Part shown: positions 16,245 to 25,441 of the stretch, piece after piece
Position numbering within the stretch: the first letter of the stretch is position 1
Layout of the letters: the number at the start of each line of letters is the position of its first letter
Assembly (NCBI RefSeq): GCF_012317045.1
Contig: NZ_CP051154.1
Location: 1,550,001-1,614,000 of the forward strand
Length of the DNA: 64,000 nt
Source: Leifsonia sp. PS1209
Lineage (GTDB): Bacteria; Actinomycetota; Actinomycetes; Actinomycetales; Microbacteriaceae
Direction of reading: 5' to 3'
Notes under the pieces: generated by a model
The model's input: only the letters and a program-made list of their open reading frames with translations
The model's database searches: none
Told to the model about the DNA's origin: nothing
Made by a program: the position numbers and the translations under genes

Positions 16245-16547
16245 TCAGCGCGCGACGGCGCCCTTGGTGAGGTCGGCGAGCATCCGGTCGTCGTGCGCGG
16301 TGCGGACACGGCCGATGACCACGTCGACCACGGCGACCACCAGGGCGGTGCCGAGGAGCGTGATCCACCAGATCCAGCCGCCGTTCCACTTCAGGCCGGC
16401 CCAGGTGAGGGCGACCCAGAGCACGCTCGACACCATGACCCCGAGAGCGGGGATCAGCACGGCGCCGTGCGTGTGACGGTTCGGCAGCAGATAGCGGGCG
16501 GCGAGGCCGATGATGGCCCCGCCGAGCGCGACGAAGAGCAGTTCCAC
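16245..16547 (-). CDS. Small membrane protein of unknown function
   Basis: A 100-residue protein with three hydrophobic segments (FVALGGAIIGLAARYLL, GAVLIPALGVMVSSVLWVAL, WIWWITLLGTALVVAVVDVVIG) and a short basic tail. I do not recognise a named family. The GTG start at 16547 was chosen because the hydrophobic reading begins there. It lies 10 nt downstream of the DUF3107 gene on the same strand and is probably co-transcribed. Confidence 0.65.
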   Translation of the reverse strand: MELLFVALGGAIIGLAARYLLPNRHTHGAVLIPALGVMVSSVLWVALTWAGLKWNGGWIWWITLLGTALVVAVVDVVIGRVRTAHDDRMLADLTKGAVAR

Positions 16548-16557
16548 GCTGGCGAAT

Positions 16558-16782
16558 CTAGCCGACGAAGCCGATGCGGCGCGACTCGTCCGAACCGATC
16601 TCGATGTATGCGATGCCGGCCGTCGGGACGACGTACAGCTTGCCCTTGTTGTCGGTGAGGCGGACGAATCCGGTGCCGCTCGAGAGCGCTTCCTCGACCT
16701 GCGATGCGATCTCCTCCGCCGTCTGGGACGACTCGAAGCTGAGCTCGCGAGGAGCGTTGACGATTCCGATGCGGATCTCCAC
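16558..16782 (-). CDS. DUF3107 protein
   Basis: A 74-residue protein: MEIRIGIVNAPRELSFES at the start, a middle helix TAEEIASQVEEAL, and the closing KLYVVPTAGIAYIEIGSD and RRIGFVG. This is the actinobacterial DUF3107 family (TB9.4 in M. tuberculosis), full length. Function unknown. GTG start with GAAAGG 8 nt upstream. Confidence 0.85.
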   Translation of the reverse strand: MEIRIGIVNAPRELSFESSQTAEEIASQVEEALSSGTGFVRLTDNKGKLYVVPTAGIAYIEIGSDESRRIGFVG

Positions 16783-16877
16783 GTGTGGTGCCTTTCGAAT
16801 CTGACCGGCGGATGTGAGTTCAGACTACGACACGCAGCCTGCGGCGCTGCGCCGCGTTCTCTGTCGGCGGACGCCGG

Positions 16878-16890
16878 TAGCGTTTCAGGC
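16878..16890 (+). promoter_or_regulatory. Leaderless promoter of adnA
   Basis: TAGCGT at 16878-16883, then 7 nt to the ATG at 16891. Confidence 0.5.
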
Positions 16891-19800
16891 ATGACGATCC
16901 GAGGCTTCCGACCGCCGCCTTCCGCGGAGCAGACGGCGGCCGACCTCGCACTCGACGACACGCAGGCGGCCGTCCTCGCGCTGCCGGACGGCGCATCCGG
17001 TGCCGTCATCGGCGCGCCGGGCACCGGCAAGACCACCGCGCTGGTGGAGGCGCTCGCCGAGCGGGTGCTCCAGCGCGGCTACGGAACAGGGGAGGTGCTC
17101 GCGATCAGCGCATCCCGGTCGGCGGCCACCCGGCTGCGCGACAGGATCGCGCTGCGGATCGGCGTCCCGACCAACGGCCCGCTGGCGAGGACGGCGACGT
17201 CGCTCGCGTTCCAGCTCGCGGGGGAGCGCGCCAGGGCGGCGGCGCTGGAGCCGCCCCGCCTGCTCACCGGCGGCGAACAGGACCAGATCATCGCCGAGCT
17301 GATCGACGGCCATCTCGAAGACGGCACGGGACCGGCCTGGCCGGAGCCGCTGGTCGCCGACGTGCGCACCCTCCGCGGCTTCCGCACCGAACTGCGCGAA
17401 CTGATGGCGCGCTGCGTCGAACTCGGCGTCACGCCCAGCAGGCTCTCCGAGCTGGGCGCGATCACGGGGCACGACGAGTGGAGGGCCGCCGCGCGTTTCA
17501 TCGCGGAGTACCAGCGCGTGGTTGACAGCTATCGCGGCACCTTCGTCGACTCGTCGGAGCTGATCGCCGAGGCCGTGTCCGTCGTGCGCGGCGGCAGCTC
17601 GCTCGACCGGCTGAGGGCGATCTTCGTCGACGACTTGCAGGAAGCGACGCTCGCCACCGTCTCCCTCCTGCGCGCCTTCGCCGCCCGCGGGGTGGCGATC
17701 GTGGCGTTCGGCGATCCGGATGTGGCGTCCACCACGTTCCGCGGGGCCGAGGCGACGGCTCTCGGCCAGCTGGAGGCGCGGCTCGGCGTTCCCGTCACGC
17801 GCTTCGTCCTCGGCACGGCGCACCGCCAGACGCCGACGCTCCGCGACCTCACGACGCGCGTCACCGAGCGCATCGGCACGGCGGCGGCCGGCGTCCAGCG
17901 CCTCGCAGCAGCAGGCCGGGATGCGCCGCCCTCCGGCCAGGAGGTCGTGCGCATCGAGGCGTCGTCCGCCCCGGCAGAGGCGGCGCGGCTGGCGCGCAGG
18001 CTGCGGGAGCAGCACCTGATGAAGGGCGTGCCGTGGAACAGGATGGCCGTCGTCGTCCGCTCCGGGGCGCACGTGCCTGGCCTCGCCAGGTCGCTCGCGG
18101 TCGCCGAGGTGCCGACCAGGACCAGCGTCGCCGGGCGCGCTCTGCGCGACGACTTCGCCGCCCGGCAGCTGATCACGGTCGTCGGCGTCGAGCTCGGCGC
18201 CGTCGAGCTCGACCCTCCCGTGGTCTCCGATCTGCTGCTCGGGCCGTTCGGCGGCCTCGACGGGATCAGCCTGCGCCGCCTGCGGCTGGCCCTCCGCCAG
18301 GAGGAGCTGGCTGGAGACGGCAACCGCTCGGCCGACGACCTCCTCGTCGAGGCGCTGAGCGCGCCCGGCCGGTTCTCCACCATCGACTCCGCCCCGGCAC
18401 GCCGCGCATCCCGGCTCGCCGAGACCATCGCGGCCGGACGCGAGAAGGCGCAGAACGGCGCCACTATCGAGGAACTGCTCTGGCACGCCTGGGAGCGCAG
18501 CGGGCTCGCCAAGCGCTGGCTGGAGCAGTCGGAACGCAGCGGCATCGTCGCCGACGAGGCCAACCGCCACCTCGACGGCGTCGTCGCGCTCTTCACCGCC
18601 GCCAGGCGGTTCGTCGAGCGCTATCCGGAACGTCCCGCGTCCGACTTCGTCGTCGAACTGCTCGGCGCAGAGGTCCCGGAAGACACCCTCGCCGCGCAGA
18701 CGGCGGGGGAGGCCGTGCTGGTCTGCACCCCGAGCGCCACCATCGGCGCCGAGTTCGACATCGTCGCCGTCGCAGGCCTGCAGGAGAGCGTCTGGCCCAA
18801 CCTGCGCCTCCGCGGCTCCCTGCTGCACCCCCAGGCGCTCGCGGACGCACTCGCCGGAACCACATCGGACACGGTGGATGAACGCGCCCAGGTGCTCGGC
18901 GACGAGCTCAGGATGTTCGCGCTCGCGGTGTCCAGGGCGCGCACGCAGGTCATCCTCACGGCCACCGCCAACGACGACGAGCAGCCGTCCCCGTTCCTCC
19001 GGCTCGCCGGCGATCTGGCCTACGACGACACGGACGACTCCGTGCATCCACTGTCGCTGCGCGGGATGGTCGGGCGGCTGAGGCGGCGGCTGGTCACCAC
19101 CGGCGCCCCGGATGCGGCCGACGCCCTCGCACGTCTCGCCGCCGCGGAGGTGGAGGGCGCGAGCCCGGACGACTGGTACGGCCTGATCGCGCCGTCGACC
19201 GAGGAGCCGCTGGTCGACCTCGACGATCCGGATGCGGTGGTCCGGGTCTCCCCGTCGCGCCTGGAGACCTTCGAGAAGTCGCCGCTCGCCTGGTTCGTCG
19301 ACGCGATGGCGTCCTCGCCGAGCGGCCTCGCCGCCGGGATCGGCACCGTCGTGCACGCGGTGATGGAGCAGGTCAGCACCGAGCCGGACGGCGACCTCAG
19401 CGTCGAACGCGTCTGGCGGGGCGTCGAGGAACGCTGGAACGAGCTGCAGTTCGAGTCCCCGTGGCTCGAGGAGAAGGAACGCAGGCGCACCAGGAAGCTC
19501 GCAGAGGGCGTCTCCGAGTACCTGCGCGACTTCGAGCGGGCCGGAGGGGCGCTGCTCGGCTCGGAGGGCGCGTTCGAGCTCTCCGTCGGCCGCGCGCTCA
19601 TCCGCGGCACCATCGACCGCGTGGAACGCACTCAGGAGGGAACCATCGTCATCGTCGACCTCAAGACAGGCAACACCGTGCCGAGCGCCGCGCAGGTGGC
19701 CGGGCACGCCCAGCTCGGCGCATACCAGCTCGCCTTGGAGCACGGGGCAGTGGAGGCGGCGGAGGGCGCCCCGTCCGGCGGCGCGAAGCTGCTCTATGTG

Positions 19801-20007
19801 AGCAAGGGCGTGCGCGGCAAGGGCTACAGGGAGGTCGCCCAGGAGCGGGTTGACGGCGACGGGCTCGACCGGCTGAAGGCCAGGGTCGAGCAGGCGGCGG
19901 CCGGGATGGCGGGCAGCACGTTCGCCGGAGTGGTCGACCTCGGAGACAGGGACCCGCACGCGAAGTACGAGTACCGCATCCACCTCGTTCCGGCGGTCAG
20001 CGCATGA
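16891..20007 (+). CDS. adnA: AdnA-like helicase-nuclease subunit
   Basis: A 1038-residue UvrD/Rep-like motor with a C-terminal nuclease. Walker A is GAPGTGKTTAL near residue 43; Walker B reads IFVDDLQEAT, with Asp-Asp in place of the usual Asp-Glu. FGDPDVASTTFRGAEA, the QESVWPNLRLRGSLL motif IV-VI region and an AVSRARTQVILTAT motif VI follow. The C-terminal PD-(D/E)XK domain shows RGTIDRVE, IVDLKTG and AQLGAYQLALE. Order and sizes (1038 then 1108 residues) match mycobacterial AdnA-AdnB, the heterodimer that resects double-strand breaks. Starts at 16891, with a leaderless -10; the open frame extends upstream without conservation. Confidence 0.87.
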   Translation: MTIRGFRPPPSAEQTAADLALDDTQAAVLALPDGASGAVIGAPGTGKTTALVEALAERVLQRGYGTGEVLAISASRSAATRLRDRIALRIGVPTNGPLARTATSLAFQLAGERARAAALEPPRLLTGGEQDQIIAELIDGHLEDGTGPAWPEPLVADVRTLRGFRTELRELMARCVELGVTPSRLSELGAITGHDEWRAAARFIAEYQRVVDSYRGTFVDSSELIAEAVSVVRGGSSLDRLRAIFVDDLQEATLATVSLLRAFAARGVAIVAFGDPDVASTTFRGAEATALGQLEARLGVPVTRFVLGTAHRQTPTLRDLTTRVTERIGTAAAGVQRLAAAGRDAPPSGQEVVRIEASSAPAEAARLARRLREQHLMKGVPWNRMAVVVRSGAHVPGLARSLAVAEVPTRTSVAGRALRDDFAARQLITVVGVELGAVELDPPVVSDLLLGPFGGLDGISLRRLRLALRQEELAGDGNRSADDLLVEALSAPGRFSTIDSAPARRASRLAETIAAGREKAQNGATIEELLWHAWERSGLAKRWLEQSERSGIVADEANRHLDGVVALFTAARRFVERYPERPASDFVVELLGAEVPEDTLAAQTAGEAVLVCTPSATIGAEFDIVAVAGLQESVWPNLRLRGSLLHPQALADALAGTTSDTVDERAQVLGDELRMFALAVSRARTQVILTATANDDEQPSPFLRLAGDLAYDDTDDSVHPLSLRGMVGRLRRRLVTTGAPDAADALARLAAAEVEGASPDDWYGLIAPSTEEPLVDLDDPDAVVRVSPSRLETFEKSPLAWFVDAMASSPSGLAAGIGTVVHAVMEQVSTEPDGDLSVERVWRGVEERWNELQFESPWLEEKERRRTRKLAEGVSEYLRDFERAGGALLGSEGAFELSVGRALIRGTIDRVERTQEGTIVIVDLKTGNTVPSAAQVAGHAQLGAYQLALEHGAVEAAEGAPSGGAKLLYVSKGVRGKGYREVAQERVDGDGLDRLKARVEQAAAGMAGSTFAGVVDLGDRDPHAKYEYRIHLVPAVSA

Positions 20008-20020
20008 TCGGGGGGCGCGC

Positions 20021-23000
20021 ATGATCGAGGAGAACGGCGACGGCCTGCTGGAGTGGGGAGCGGACGAGGCGACGCTCGACTTCGTGGAGCAGGCGTTCAC
20101 ACTCGCGCACGAGGAACATCCCCGTCCGGCGCGCAGGATCAGTGCGGTCGAGATCGCGGAGGCGCTGGGGCTGCCCACCCCCACGCCGCAGCAGCAGGCC
20201 GTGATCGAGGCGCCGCTCGAACCGGCGATCGTCGTGGCGGGCGCAGGCAGCGGCAAGACGGAGACGATGGCCAACCGGGTGGTCTGGCTGCTCGCCAACG
20301 GGCACGTCAGGGTGCCGGAGATCCTCGGCCTCACCTTCACCCGCAAGGCGGCCGGCGAGCTGGCGATCCGCATCAGGAAGCGCATCGAGCAGCTGGTGGC
20401 GTCCGGGCTGACCGACATCGAGTTCGACCCGTTCGACGCGCCGGAGGTGGCGACGTACAACGCGTTCGCCAACGCGATCTTCCGCGAGAACGCGCTGCTG
20501 ATCGGGAGAGAGCCGGAGTCCGCCGTGCTCAGCGAGGCGTCGGCGTGGCAGGTCGCCCGCCGTCTCGTGGTGACGAGCACCGACGACCGGCTGGTCGAGC
20601 TGGAGAAGAGCGTCGACACCGTCACCTCGGCTGTCATCTCGCTCAGCCGCGCGCTCAGCGAGAACGTGGTCGAGGCTGCGGACGTGCTGCGGATGACCGA
20701 GCGGTTCCAGGCCATCGCCGACCTGCCCACCGGCAGCGGGAGGGTCAAGGAGCTGTACGCCTCCGTGCGCTCGGCCATCCAGGTGGTCGGTGCGCTCCCT
20801 CCACTGCTCGACCTCGCGGAGCAGTTCGCGGCGGAGAAGGTGCGCCGCGGCTTCGTGGAATACTCCGACCAGGTCGCGCTCGCGCTGCGCGTCAGCGAGC
20901 GTATTCCGTCCGTCGCAGACGACTACCGGTCCCGCTACCGGGTGGTGCTGCTCGACGAGTACCAGGACACCTCCGTGGTGCAGACCCGCCTGCTCTCGGG
21001 CCTGTTCAGCGGGCAGGCCGTCATGGCGGTCGGCGACCCGCACCAGTCCATCTACGGCTGGCGAGGGGCGAGCGCCGCCAACCTCGGCCGGTTCTCGCTC
21101 GACTTCACCGGCACTCGCGACGGCGCCGCCGAGTACGCCCTCAGCACCAGCTGGCGCAACCCCACGAGCGTGCTCGACGCCGCCAACGCGCTGGTCGCCC
21201 CGCTGACCGCGAGCTCGCCCGTCCACGTCGAGCAGCTGCAGCCGAGGCCCGGCGCGGAGAAGGGCGAGCTGCTCGCCGTCTTCGAGCAGACCGTCGCCGA
21301 CGAGGCGGAAGCGGTCGCCGCGTGGCTGGGCGCTCGCCTGGCCACCCGGGATGCGCGCGGTGCCGTGCCGAGCGCCGCCATGCTCTGCCGGTCGCTCAAG
21401 AAGATCGACGTCTTCACCGCGGCGCTCTCGCGGAGGAACATCCCGTATCACGTGCTCGGGCTCGGCGGCCTGCTGGAGCAGCCGGTGATCGCCGACCTGG
21501 TGAGCGCCATGCGCGTCATGCACGACCCGACGGCCGGCTCGGAACTGATCCGGCTGCTCACCGGTGCGCGCTGGCGGATCGGGCCGAAGGACATCCAAGC
21601 GCTGCGGAACGTCGCATCCTGGCTCGCCGCGCGCGACCACCGGTTCCAGGAGCTCGATCCCGAGGTGCGCAGGCGCCTGCGGCAGTCGGTGGCGGGCGAC
21701 GAGTCCGCCTCCCTCGTCGACGCCCTCGACTTCGTGGTCGAGGCGAAGGACGGGCACTCCCAGCTGGCCGGGTTCAGCGAGGCCGGCCTGCACCGGATGC
21801 GCGAGGCCGGCCGCCAGCTCGACCACCTGCGATCCCGGGTCGGTCTCGACCTGCTCGACCTGGTGACGCTGGTGCAGCAGGAGCTGCTGCTCGACATCGA
21901 GGTGGCCGCGAACGAGACGGCCCAGCTCGGCCAGGCGAGCCTCGACGCGTTCGCCGAGCAGGTCTCCTCCTATCTGGCCAGCGACGATCAGGCCACGCTC
22001 GGCTCGTTCCTCGCCTGGCTGGCCGAGGCGGAGCGCAGGGACAACCTCGCGCCGCGCAGCGAGGAGCCGGAGCCCGGCACGGTGCAGATCCTGACCATCC
22101 ACGGGTCGAAGGGCCTCGAATGGGATGTGGTCGCCGTGCCGCGGATGGTCGACGGCGAACTGCCGGGCGGGCCGCAGAGCAAGCGCGGCTGGTTCGAGTT
22201 CGGCGCTCTGCCGTACGAGTTCCGCGGAGACTCCACCGAGCTGCCCGTGCTGGCCTGGCGCACGGCGGAGACGCAGAAGGACATCGACGAGTCGATGACC
22301 GCGTTCGAGGAGGAGATCGTGGCCCGGCACGCCGCCGAGCAGCGGAGACTCGTCTACGTGGCCGTCACCCGGGCGAAGGAGCACCTGCTGCTCTCCGGGT
22401 CGTACTGGTCGACGCAGAAGAAGCCGCGCGGTCCTGGCGCGTACCTGCTCGAACTGCAGGCCGCCGGTCTGCTTCCGGACGACGCGTTCCCGGAGTGCGC
22501 TGAGCCGGACGAGAACCCGTTCGCGCTCGACGCGCAGACCGTGACGTGGCCGCTCGACCCGCTCGGCGTGCGGCACGACAGGGTGCACGCCGCCGCAGCA
22601 GCCGTCAGGAACGCGCTGGAGCGCGGGCCCGGCGACGGAGGAGTCTACGCCGCCGACCTCGACCTGCTGCTCGCCGAGCGTGCTCGCCGCCTCGACGACG
22701 CCGGCCTGGTCGAGCTGCCGACGCGCATCCCGGCCTCGCGGTTCAAGGACTACGTCACCGATCCCGCGTCCGTCGCGGCAGCCCTCCGCCGCCCGATGCC
22801 CGAGCGGCCGTACCGGCAGACCCGTCTCGGCACCCTGTTCCACGGCTGGGTGGAGCAGCGATACGGCACGGTGGCGGGAGCTGCCGACGTCATCGACGCT
22901 GCGGCATACGAACTGGACGACCCGGCGGGGGAGCAGCTCGAGTCCGAGCAGCTGGCCGAGCTGCAGCGCACTTTCGCGGCGAGCGAGTGGGCGGGCCGCC

Positions 23001-23347
23001 GTCCGGACGAGGTGGAGATCGAGATCCACGTCACGCTCGCCGGGCAGGTGGTGGTCTGCAAACTGGATGCGGTCTACCCGGCGGACGACGGCGTGCACAG
23101 CCACCAGATCGTCGACTGGAAGACCGGCAAGGCGCCGCGCGACGCCGCCGACCTCGAACGCAAGCAGCTCCAGCTCGCCCTCTACCGGCTGGCGTACGCG
23201 CAGTACGCCGGCGTCGACCCGGAGAAGATCGACGCCGTCTTCTACTTCGTGGCCGACGACGAGGTCATCCGGCCGGAACGGCTCTACTCCGCGGCGGAGT
23301 TGCGGTCGCTCTGGTCCTCCTCGACGGGCTTCATCCCGCCGGCGTGA
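20021..23347 (+). CDS. adnB: AdnB-like helicase-nuclease subunit
   Basis: A 1108-residue UvrD-type motor plus nuclease. All SF1 motifs are intact: AGAGSGKTETM, FTRKAAGEL, VVLLDEYQDTS, VGDPHQSIYGWRGA, STSWRNP, LTIHGSKGLEWD and VAVTRAKEHLLLSGS. The nuclease domain ends the protein: CKLDAVY, IVDWKTGKAP, KQLQLALYRLAYA. The intact Walker B here, against the degenerate one in AdnA, fits the known division in which the B subunit is the main motor. ATG at 20021 follows GGGGGG 8 nt upstream and 13 nt after adnA. The last 64 nt overlap the convergent phosphotransferase gene. Confidence 0.88.
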   Translation: MIEENGDGLLEWGADEATLDFVEQAFTLAHEEHPRPARRISAVEIAEALGLPTPTPQQQAVIEAPLEPAIVVAGAGSGKTETMANRVVWLLANGHVRVPEILGLTFTRKAAGELAIRIRKRIEQLVASGLTDIEFDPFDAPEVATYNAFANAIFRENALLIGREPESAVLSEASAWQVARRLVVTSTDDRLVELEKSVDTVTSAVISLSRALSENVVEAADVLRMTERFQAIADLPTGSGRVKELYASVRSAIQVVGALPPLLDLAEQFAAEKVRRGFVEYSDQVALALRVSERIPSVADDYRSRYRVVLLDEYQDTSVVQTRLLSGLFSGQAVMAVGDPHQSIYGWRGASAANLGRFSLDFTGTRDGAAEYALSTSWRNPTSVLDAANALVAPLTASSPVHVEQLQPRPGAEKGELLAVFEQTVADEAEAVAAWLGARLATRDARGAVPSAAMLCRSLKKIDVFTAALSRRNIPYHVLGLGGLLEQPVIADLVSAMRVMHDPTAGSELIRLLTGARWRIGPKDIQALRNVASWLAARDHRFQELDPEVRRRLRQSVAGDESASLVDALDFVVEAKDGHSQLAGFSEAGLHRMREAGRQLDHLRSRVGLDLLDLVTLVQQELLLDIEVAANETAQLGQASLDAFAEQVSSYLASDDQATLGSFLAWLAEAERRDNLAPRSEEPEPGTVQILTIHGSKGLEWDVVAVPRMVDGELPGGPQSKRGWFEFGALPYEFRGDSTELPVLAWRTAETQKDIDESMTAFEEEIVARHAAEQRRLVYVAVTRAKEHLLLSGSYWSTQKKPRGPGAYLLELQAAGLLPDDAFPECAEPDENPFALDAQTVTWPLDPLGVRHDRVHAAAAAVRNALERGPGDGGVYAADLDLLLAERARRLDDAGLVELPTRIPASRFKDYVTDPASVAAALRRPMPERPYRQTRLGTLFHGWVEQRYGTVAGAADVIDAAAYELDDPAGEQLESEQLAELQRTFAASEWAGRRPDEVEIEIHVTLAGQVVVCKLDAVYPADDGVHSHQIVDWKTGKAPRDAADLERKQLQLALYRLAYAQYAGVDPEKIDAVFYFVADDEVIRPERLYSAAELRSLWSSSTGFIPPA

Positions 23348-24360
23348 CCGTAGGCATCCGAGCTGCGGTCGCCCGGCGTGCGGTCGAGCATCGCCTCGAC
23401 GTCGTCGATCGCGAGGATCGGTCCCGTGGCCGTGGACAGCGGGGTGACCGCGTTGCTGTGCACCCGGTCGACCAGGCCGTCGAGCATCTGCACGGCGTCG
23501 TCGACGATGCTCTGGTCGCGCACCTCGCGGCCGTGCAGCAGCCAGCGCGCGACCTCGAGCTCCGCGTACAGCATCGCGCGCTGCGTGAACTGGCGGTCGG
23601 TGGCGACCTGGCGCGTCGAGGCGTATGCGCCGAGCGCGCCCTCCGTCGCCTCCGGGTTCATCGCGAGCAGCCAGTGCAGGTCACGCGCAGGGTCGCCGAC
23701 GCGCAGCGCCGACCAGCCGAGAACGGCGAGCACGGTCTCGTCCTCCACGAGGAACGAGTCGGCGGTGAGGGCCCCGTTGACCACGGTGGGCTGGAACTGC
23801 CAGAGCGACTGGTCGGCCGACGCATCGCGCCAGCGGTCGCGGAGCGCGCTCGGCAGCAGCCCGGTGGATGCGGCGGACTCGATCAGGGCCGTGGTGGACG
23901 TGTGGCACTCCGCGGCGCTCAGCACCGGGAGTCCCGCCTCGCCGACGAAGTTGGTCGGAAGCATGTGGATGGCCGCGATGGCGTGCCCGATCGATCCGGC
24001 CAGACCGTCGCCGGGCGGGATGTCGTCGACGTCGATGTGGTGGCCGGGCAGGAAGTCGTAGACGATCGCGCGCGTGCCGCCGACGGGAGCCTGGCCGAGG
24101 TAGGTCGGCACGTCGAACGGGAGGCGGCTGCGGATGCCGGTGGTCAGCGCGCGCAGGGCGACCAGGTCGGCGCTCTGCTCGGTCTCCGCCGCCTGCGACG
24201 TGGGGACCCGGATGACCGACGTTCCGCCGTCCCGCCCGCTGAGCAGCGCGGAGTCGAACTCGCCCGCGCCCCCGAGTGTGTAGCTGCGGGCACCGGAGAC
24301 CTCGAGCCCCGGCACGGCCGAAGTGGCCAGCGCGGCTAGAGTGAGATGGGATCTGGCCAT
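23284..24360 (-). CDS. Aminoglycoside/macrolide phosphotransferase-fold protein
   Basis: A 358-residue kinase-fold protein. It has VIYDFLPGHHID (hinge), a catalytic-loop-like VVNGALTADSFLVED (where a His-Gly-Asp would be expected; here Asn-Gly replaces His-Gly) and a DPARDLHWLLA metal-site segment. The first 200 residues form the N-lobe and helical insert. The usual role is phosphorylation of small molecules, but the altered loop makes activity uncertain. Its position between adnB and nudC is common in Microbacteriaceae-like genomes as an inference only. TAACCT lies 6 nt before the ATG. The final 21 residues are antisense to the end of adnB. Confidence 0.7.
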   Translation of the reverse strand: MARSHLTLAALATSAVPGLEVSGARSYTLGGAGEFDSALLSGRDGGTSVIRVPTSQAAETEQSADLVALRALTTGIRSRLPFDVPTYLGQAPVGGTRAIVYDFLPGHHIDVDDIPPGDGLAGSIGHAIAAIHMLPTNFVGEAGLPVLSAAECHTSTTALIESAASTGLLPSALRDRWRDASADQSLWQFQPTVVNGALTADSFLVEDETVLAVLGWSALRVGDPARDLHWLLAMNPEATEGALGAYASTRQVATDRQFTQRAMLYAELEVARWLLHGREVRDQSIVDDAVQMLDGLVDRVHSNAVTPLSTATGPILAIDDVEAMLDRTPGDRSSDAYGHAGGMKPVEEDQSDRNSAAE

Positions 24361-24372
24361 GCGCCAAGGTTA
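24361..24372 (-). promoter_or_regulatory. Leaderless promoter of the phosphotransferase gene
   Basis: Minus-strand TAACCT (24372-24367), then 6 nt to the ATG at 24360. Confidence 0.45.
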
Positions 24373-24420
24373 ATTGGACTTCCCCGCGTGAGCCGTTCGC
24401 CACGCCCCGAAAGGACCTCG

Positions 24421-25428
24421 ATGTCGCCCATCCCATTCGATTCGCTGCCGCTCTCGCGTCACGCCGTCGACCGCGATCATGTCTCCCGGTCGCGTCCAGC
24501 GCTGTTCGACGAGCTCTGGGAGGAGCCGTCGACGCGCGTGCTCGCGCTCTGGAAGGGCAGGGCGCTGCTCACGGCGGACAGCGTGGAGGCGGCGACGCCC
24601 GCCGCGGACGGCTGGGGCGGATCCGGTGCCGGCGCTGCCGCGCTCGAGCTGCTTCCCGTCGAACGGGTGACCTCTGCGCTTGTCAGGGTCTATCTGGGAC
24701 GCACGCTCGTCGCGAGCGACGCGGAGCCGGCCGGCACCGCCGTCGTGCTCGAAGTGCTCACCGACGCCGCCGCGCAGGAGCTCGAACCGGATGAGGCCCG
24801 CTGGGGGAACCTGCGCACCGTCGCCACCGCGCTCACCGACCGTGACGCCGGGCTGTTCACCGAGGCGCTCGCGATCGCCAACTGGCACGCCTCCCACACC
24901 CACTGCCCGCGCTGCGGCACGCCGACCGTCGTGGAGCAGGCCGGCTGGGTGCGCCGCTGCTTCGAGGACGGCTCCGAGGTGTTCCCGCGCACTGACCCCG
25001 CCGTGATCGTGACCGTGCTGGATGCGGACGACCGGCTGCTGCTCGGATCGAACGCGATGTGGGAGAACTCGCGATACTCGCTGCTGGCCGGTTTCGTCGA
25101 GCCGGGGGAGTCGTTCGAGTCTGCCGTGCAGCGCGAGATCTTCGAGGAGGCGGGCATCCGGGTGGTCGACCCGCAGTACAAGGGGTCGCAGCCGTGGCCC
25201 TTCCCTGCATCGGTGATGGTCGGCTTCACGGCCCGGCTGGCCGACGACCAGGCGCCGTCCGGGCTCGCACCGGACGGGGAGGAGATCCTCGACCTGCGCT
25301 GGTTCAGCCGCACCGAGCTGTGGGAGGCGCGCGAGCAGGTCATCCTGCCCGGCCGGTCCTCGATCGCCCGCGCCCTGATCGAAGACTGGTACGGCGGATC
25401 GCTGGACGAGGCTCCGGTGGCGCGGTGA
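24421..25428 (+). CDS. nudC: NAD(+) diphosphatase / NADH pyrophosphatase
   Basis: A 335-residue Nudix hydrolase. A zinc-ribbon-like segment HCPRCGTP ... RRCFEDG comes first (the second knuckle is CxxD instead of CxxC), then SEVFPRTDPAVIV, the Nudix box GFVEPGESFESAVQREIFEE, and the NADH-specific signature SQPWPFPAS. It splits NAD(H) or NAD-capped RNA ends into NMN and AMP. The ATG at 24421 is chosen because AAAGGA sits 6 nt upstream. Followed at 13 nt by uvrD2. Confidence 0.9.
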   Translation: MSPIPFDSLPLSRHAVDRDHVSRSRPALFDELWEEPSTRVLALWKGRALLTADSVEAATPAADGWGGSGAGAAALELLPVERVTSALVRVYLGRTLVASDAEPAGTAVVLEVLTDAAAQELEPDEARWGNLRTVATALTDRDAGLFTEALAIANWHASHTHCPRCGTPTVVEQAGWVRRCFEDGSEVFPRTDPAVIVTVLDADDRLLLGSNAMWENSRYSLLAGFVEPGESFESAVQREIFEEAGIRVVDPQYKGSQPWPFPASVMVGFTARLADDQAPSGLAPDGEEILDLRWFSRTELWEAREQVILPGRSSIARALIEDWYGGSLDEAPVAR

Positions 25429-25441
25429 CCCGGGTGGCTCG

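Noticed and set aside
16885..20778. 1297-codon open frame on the minus strand opposite adnA
   Set aside because: A shadow created by G/C third positions of adnA; low-complexity Arg/Ala/Gly translation, spans the adnA-adnB junction, no motifs.
20053..22503. 816-codon plus frame inside adnB
   Set aside because: Out-of-phase reading of adnB, Arg/Gly-rich, no conserved segments.
19997..23104. 1035-codon minus-strand frame opposite adnB
   Set aside because: Same GC-driven shadow; the plus strand has all helicase motifs in one frame.
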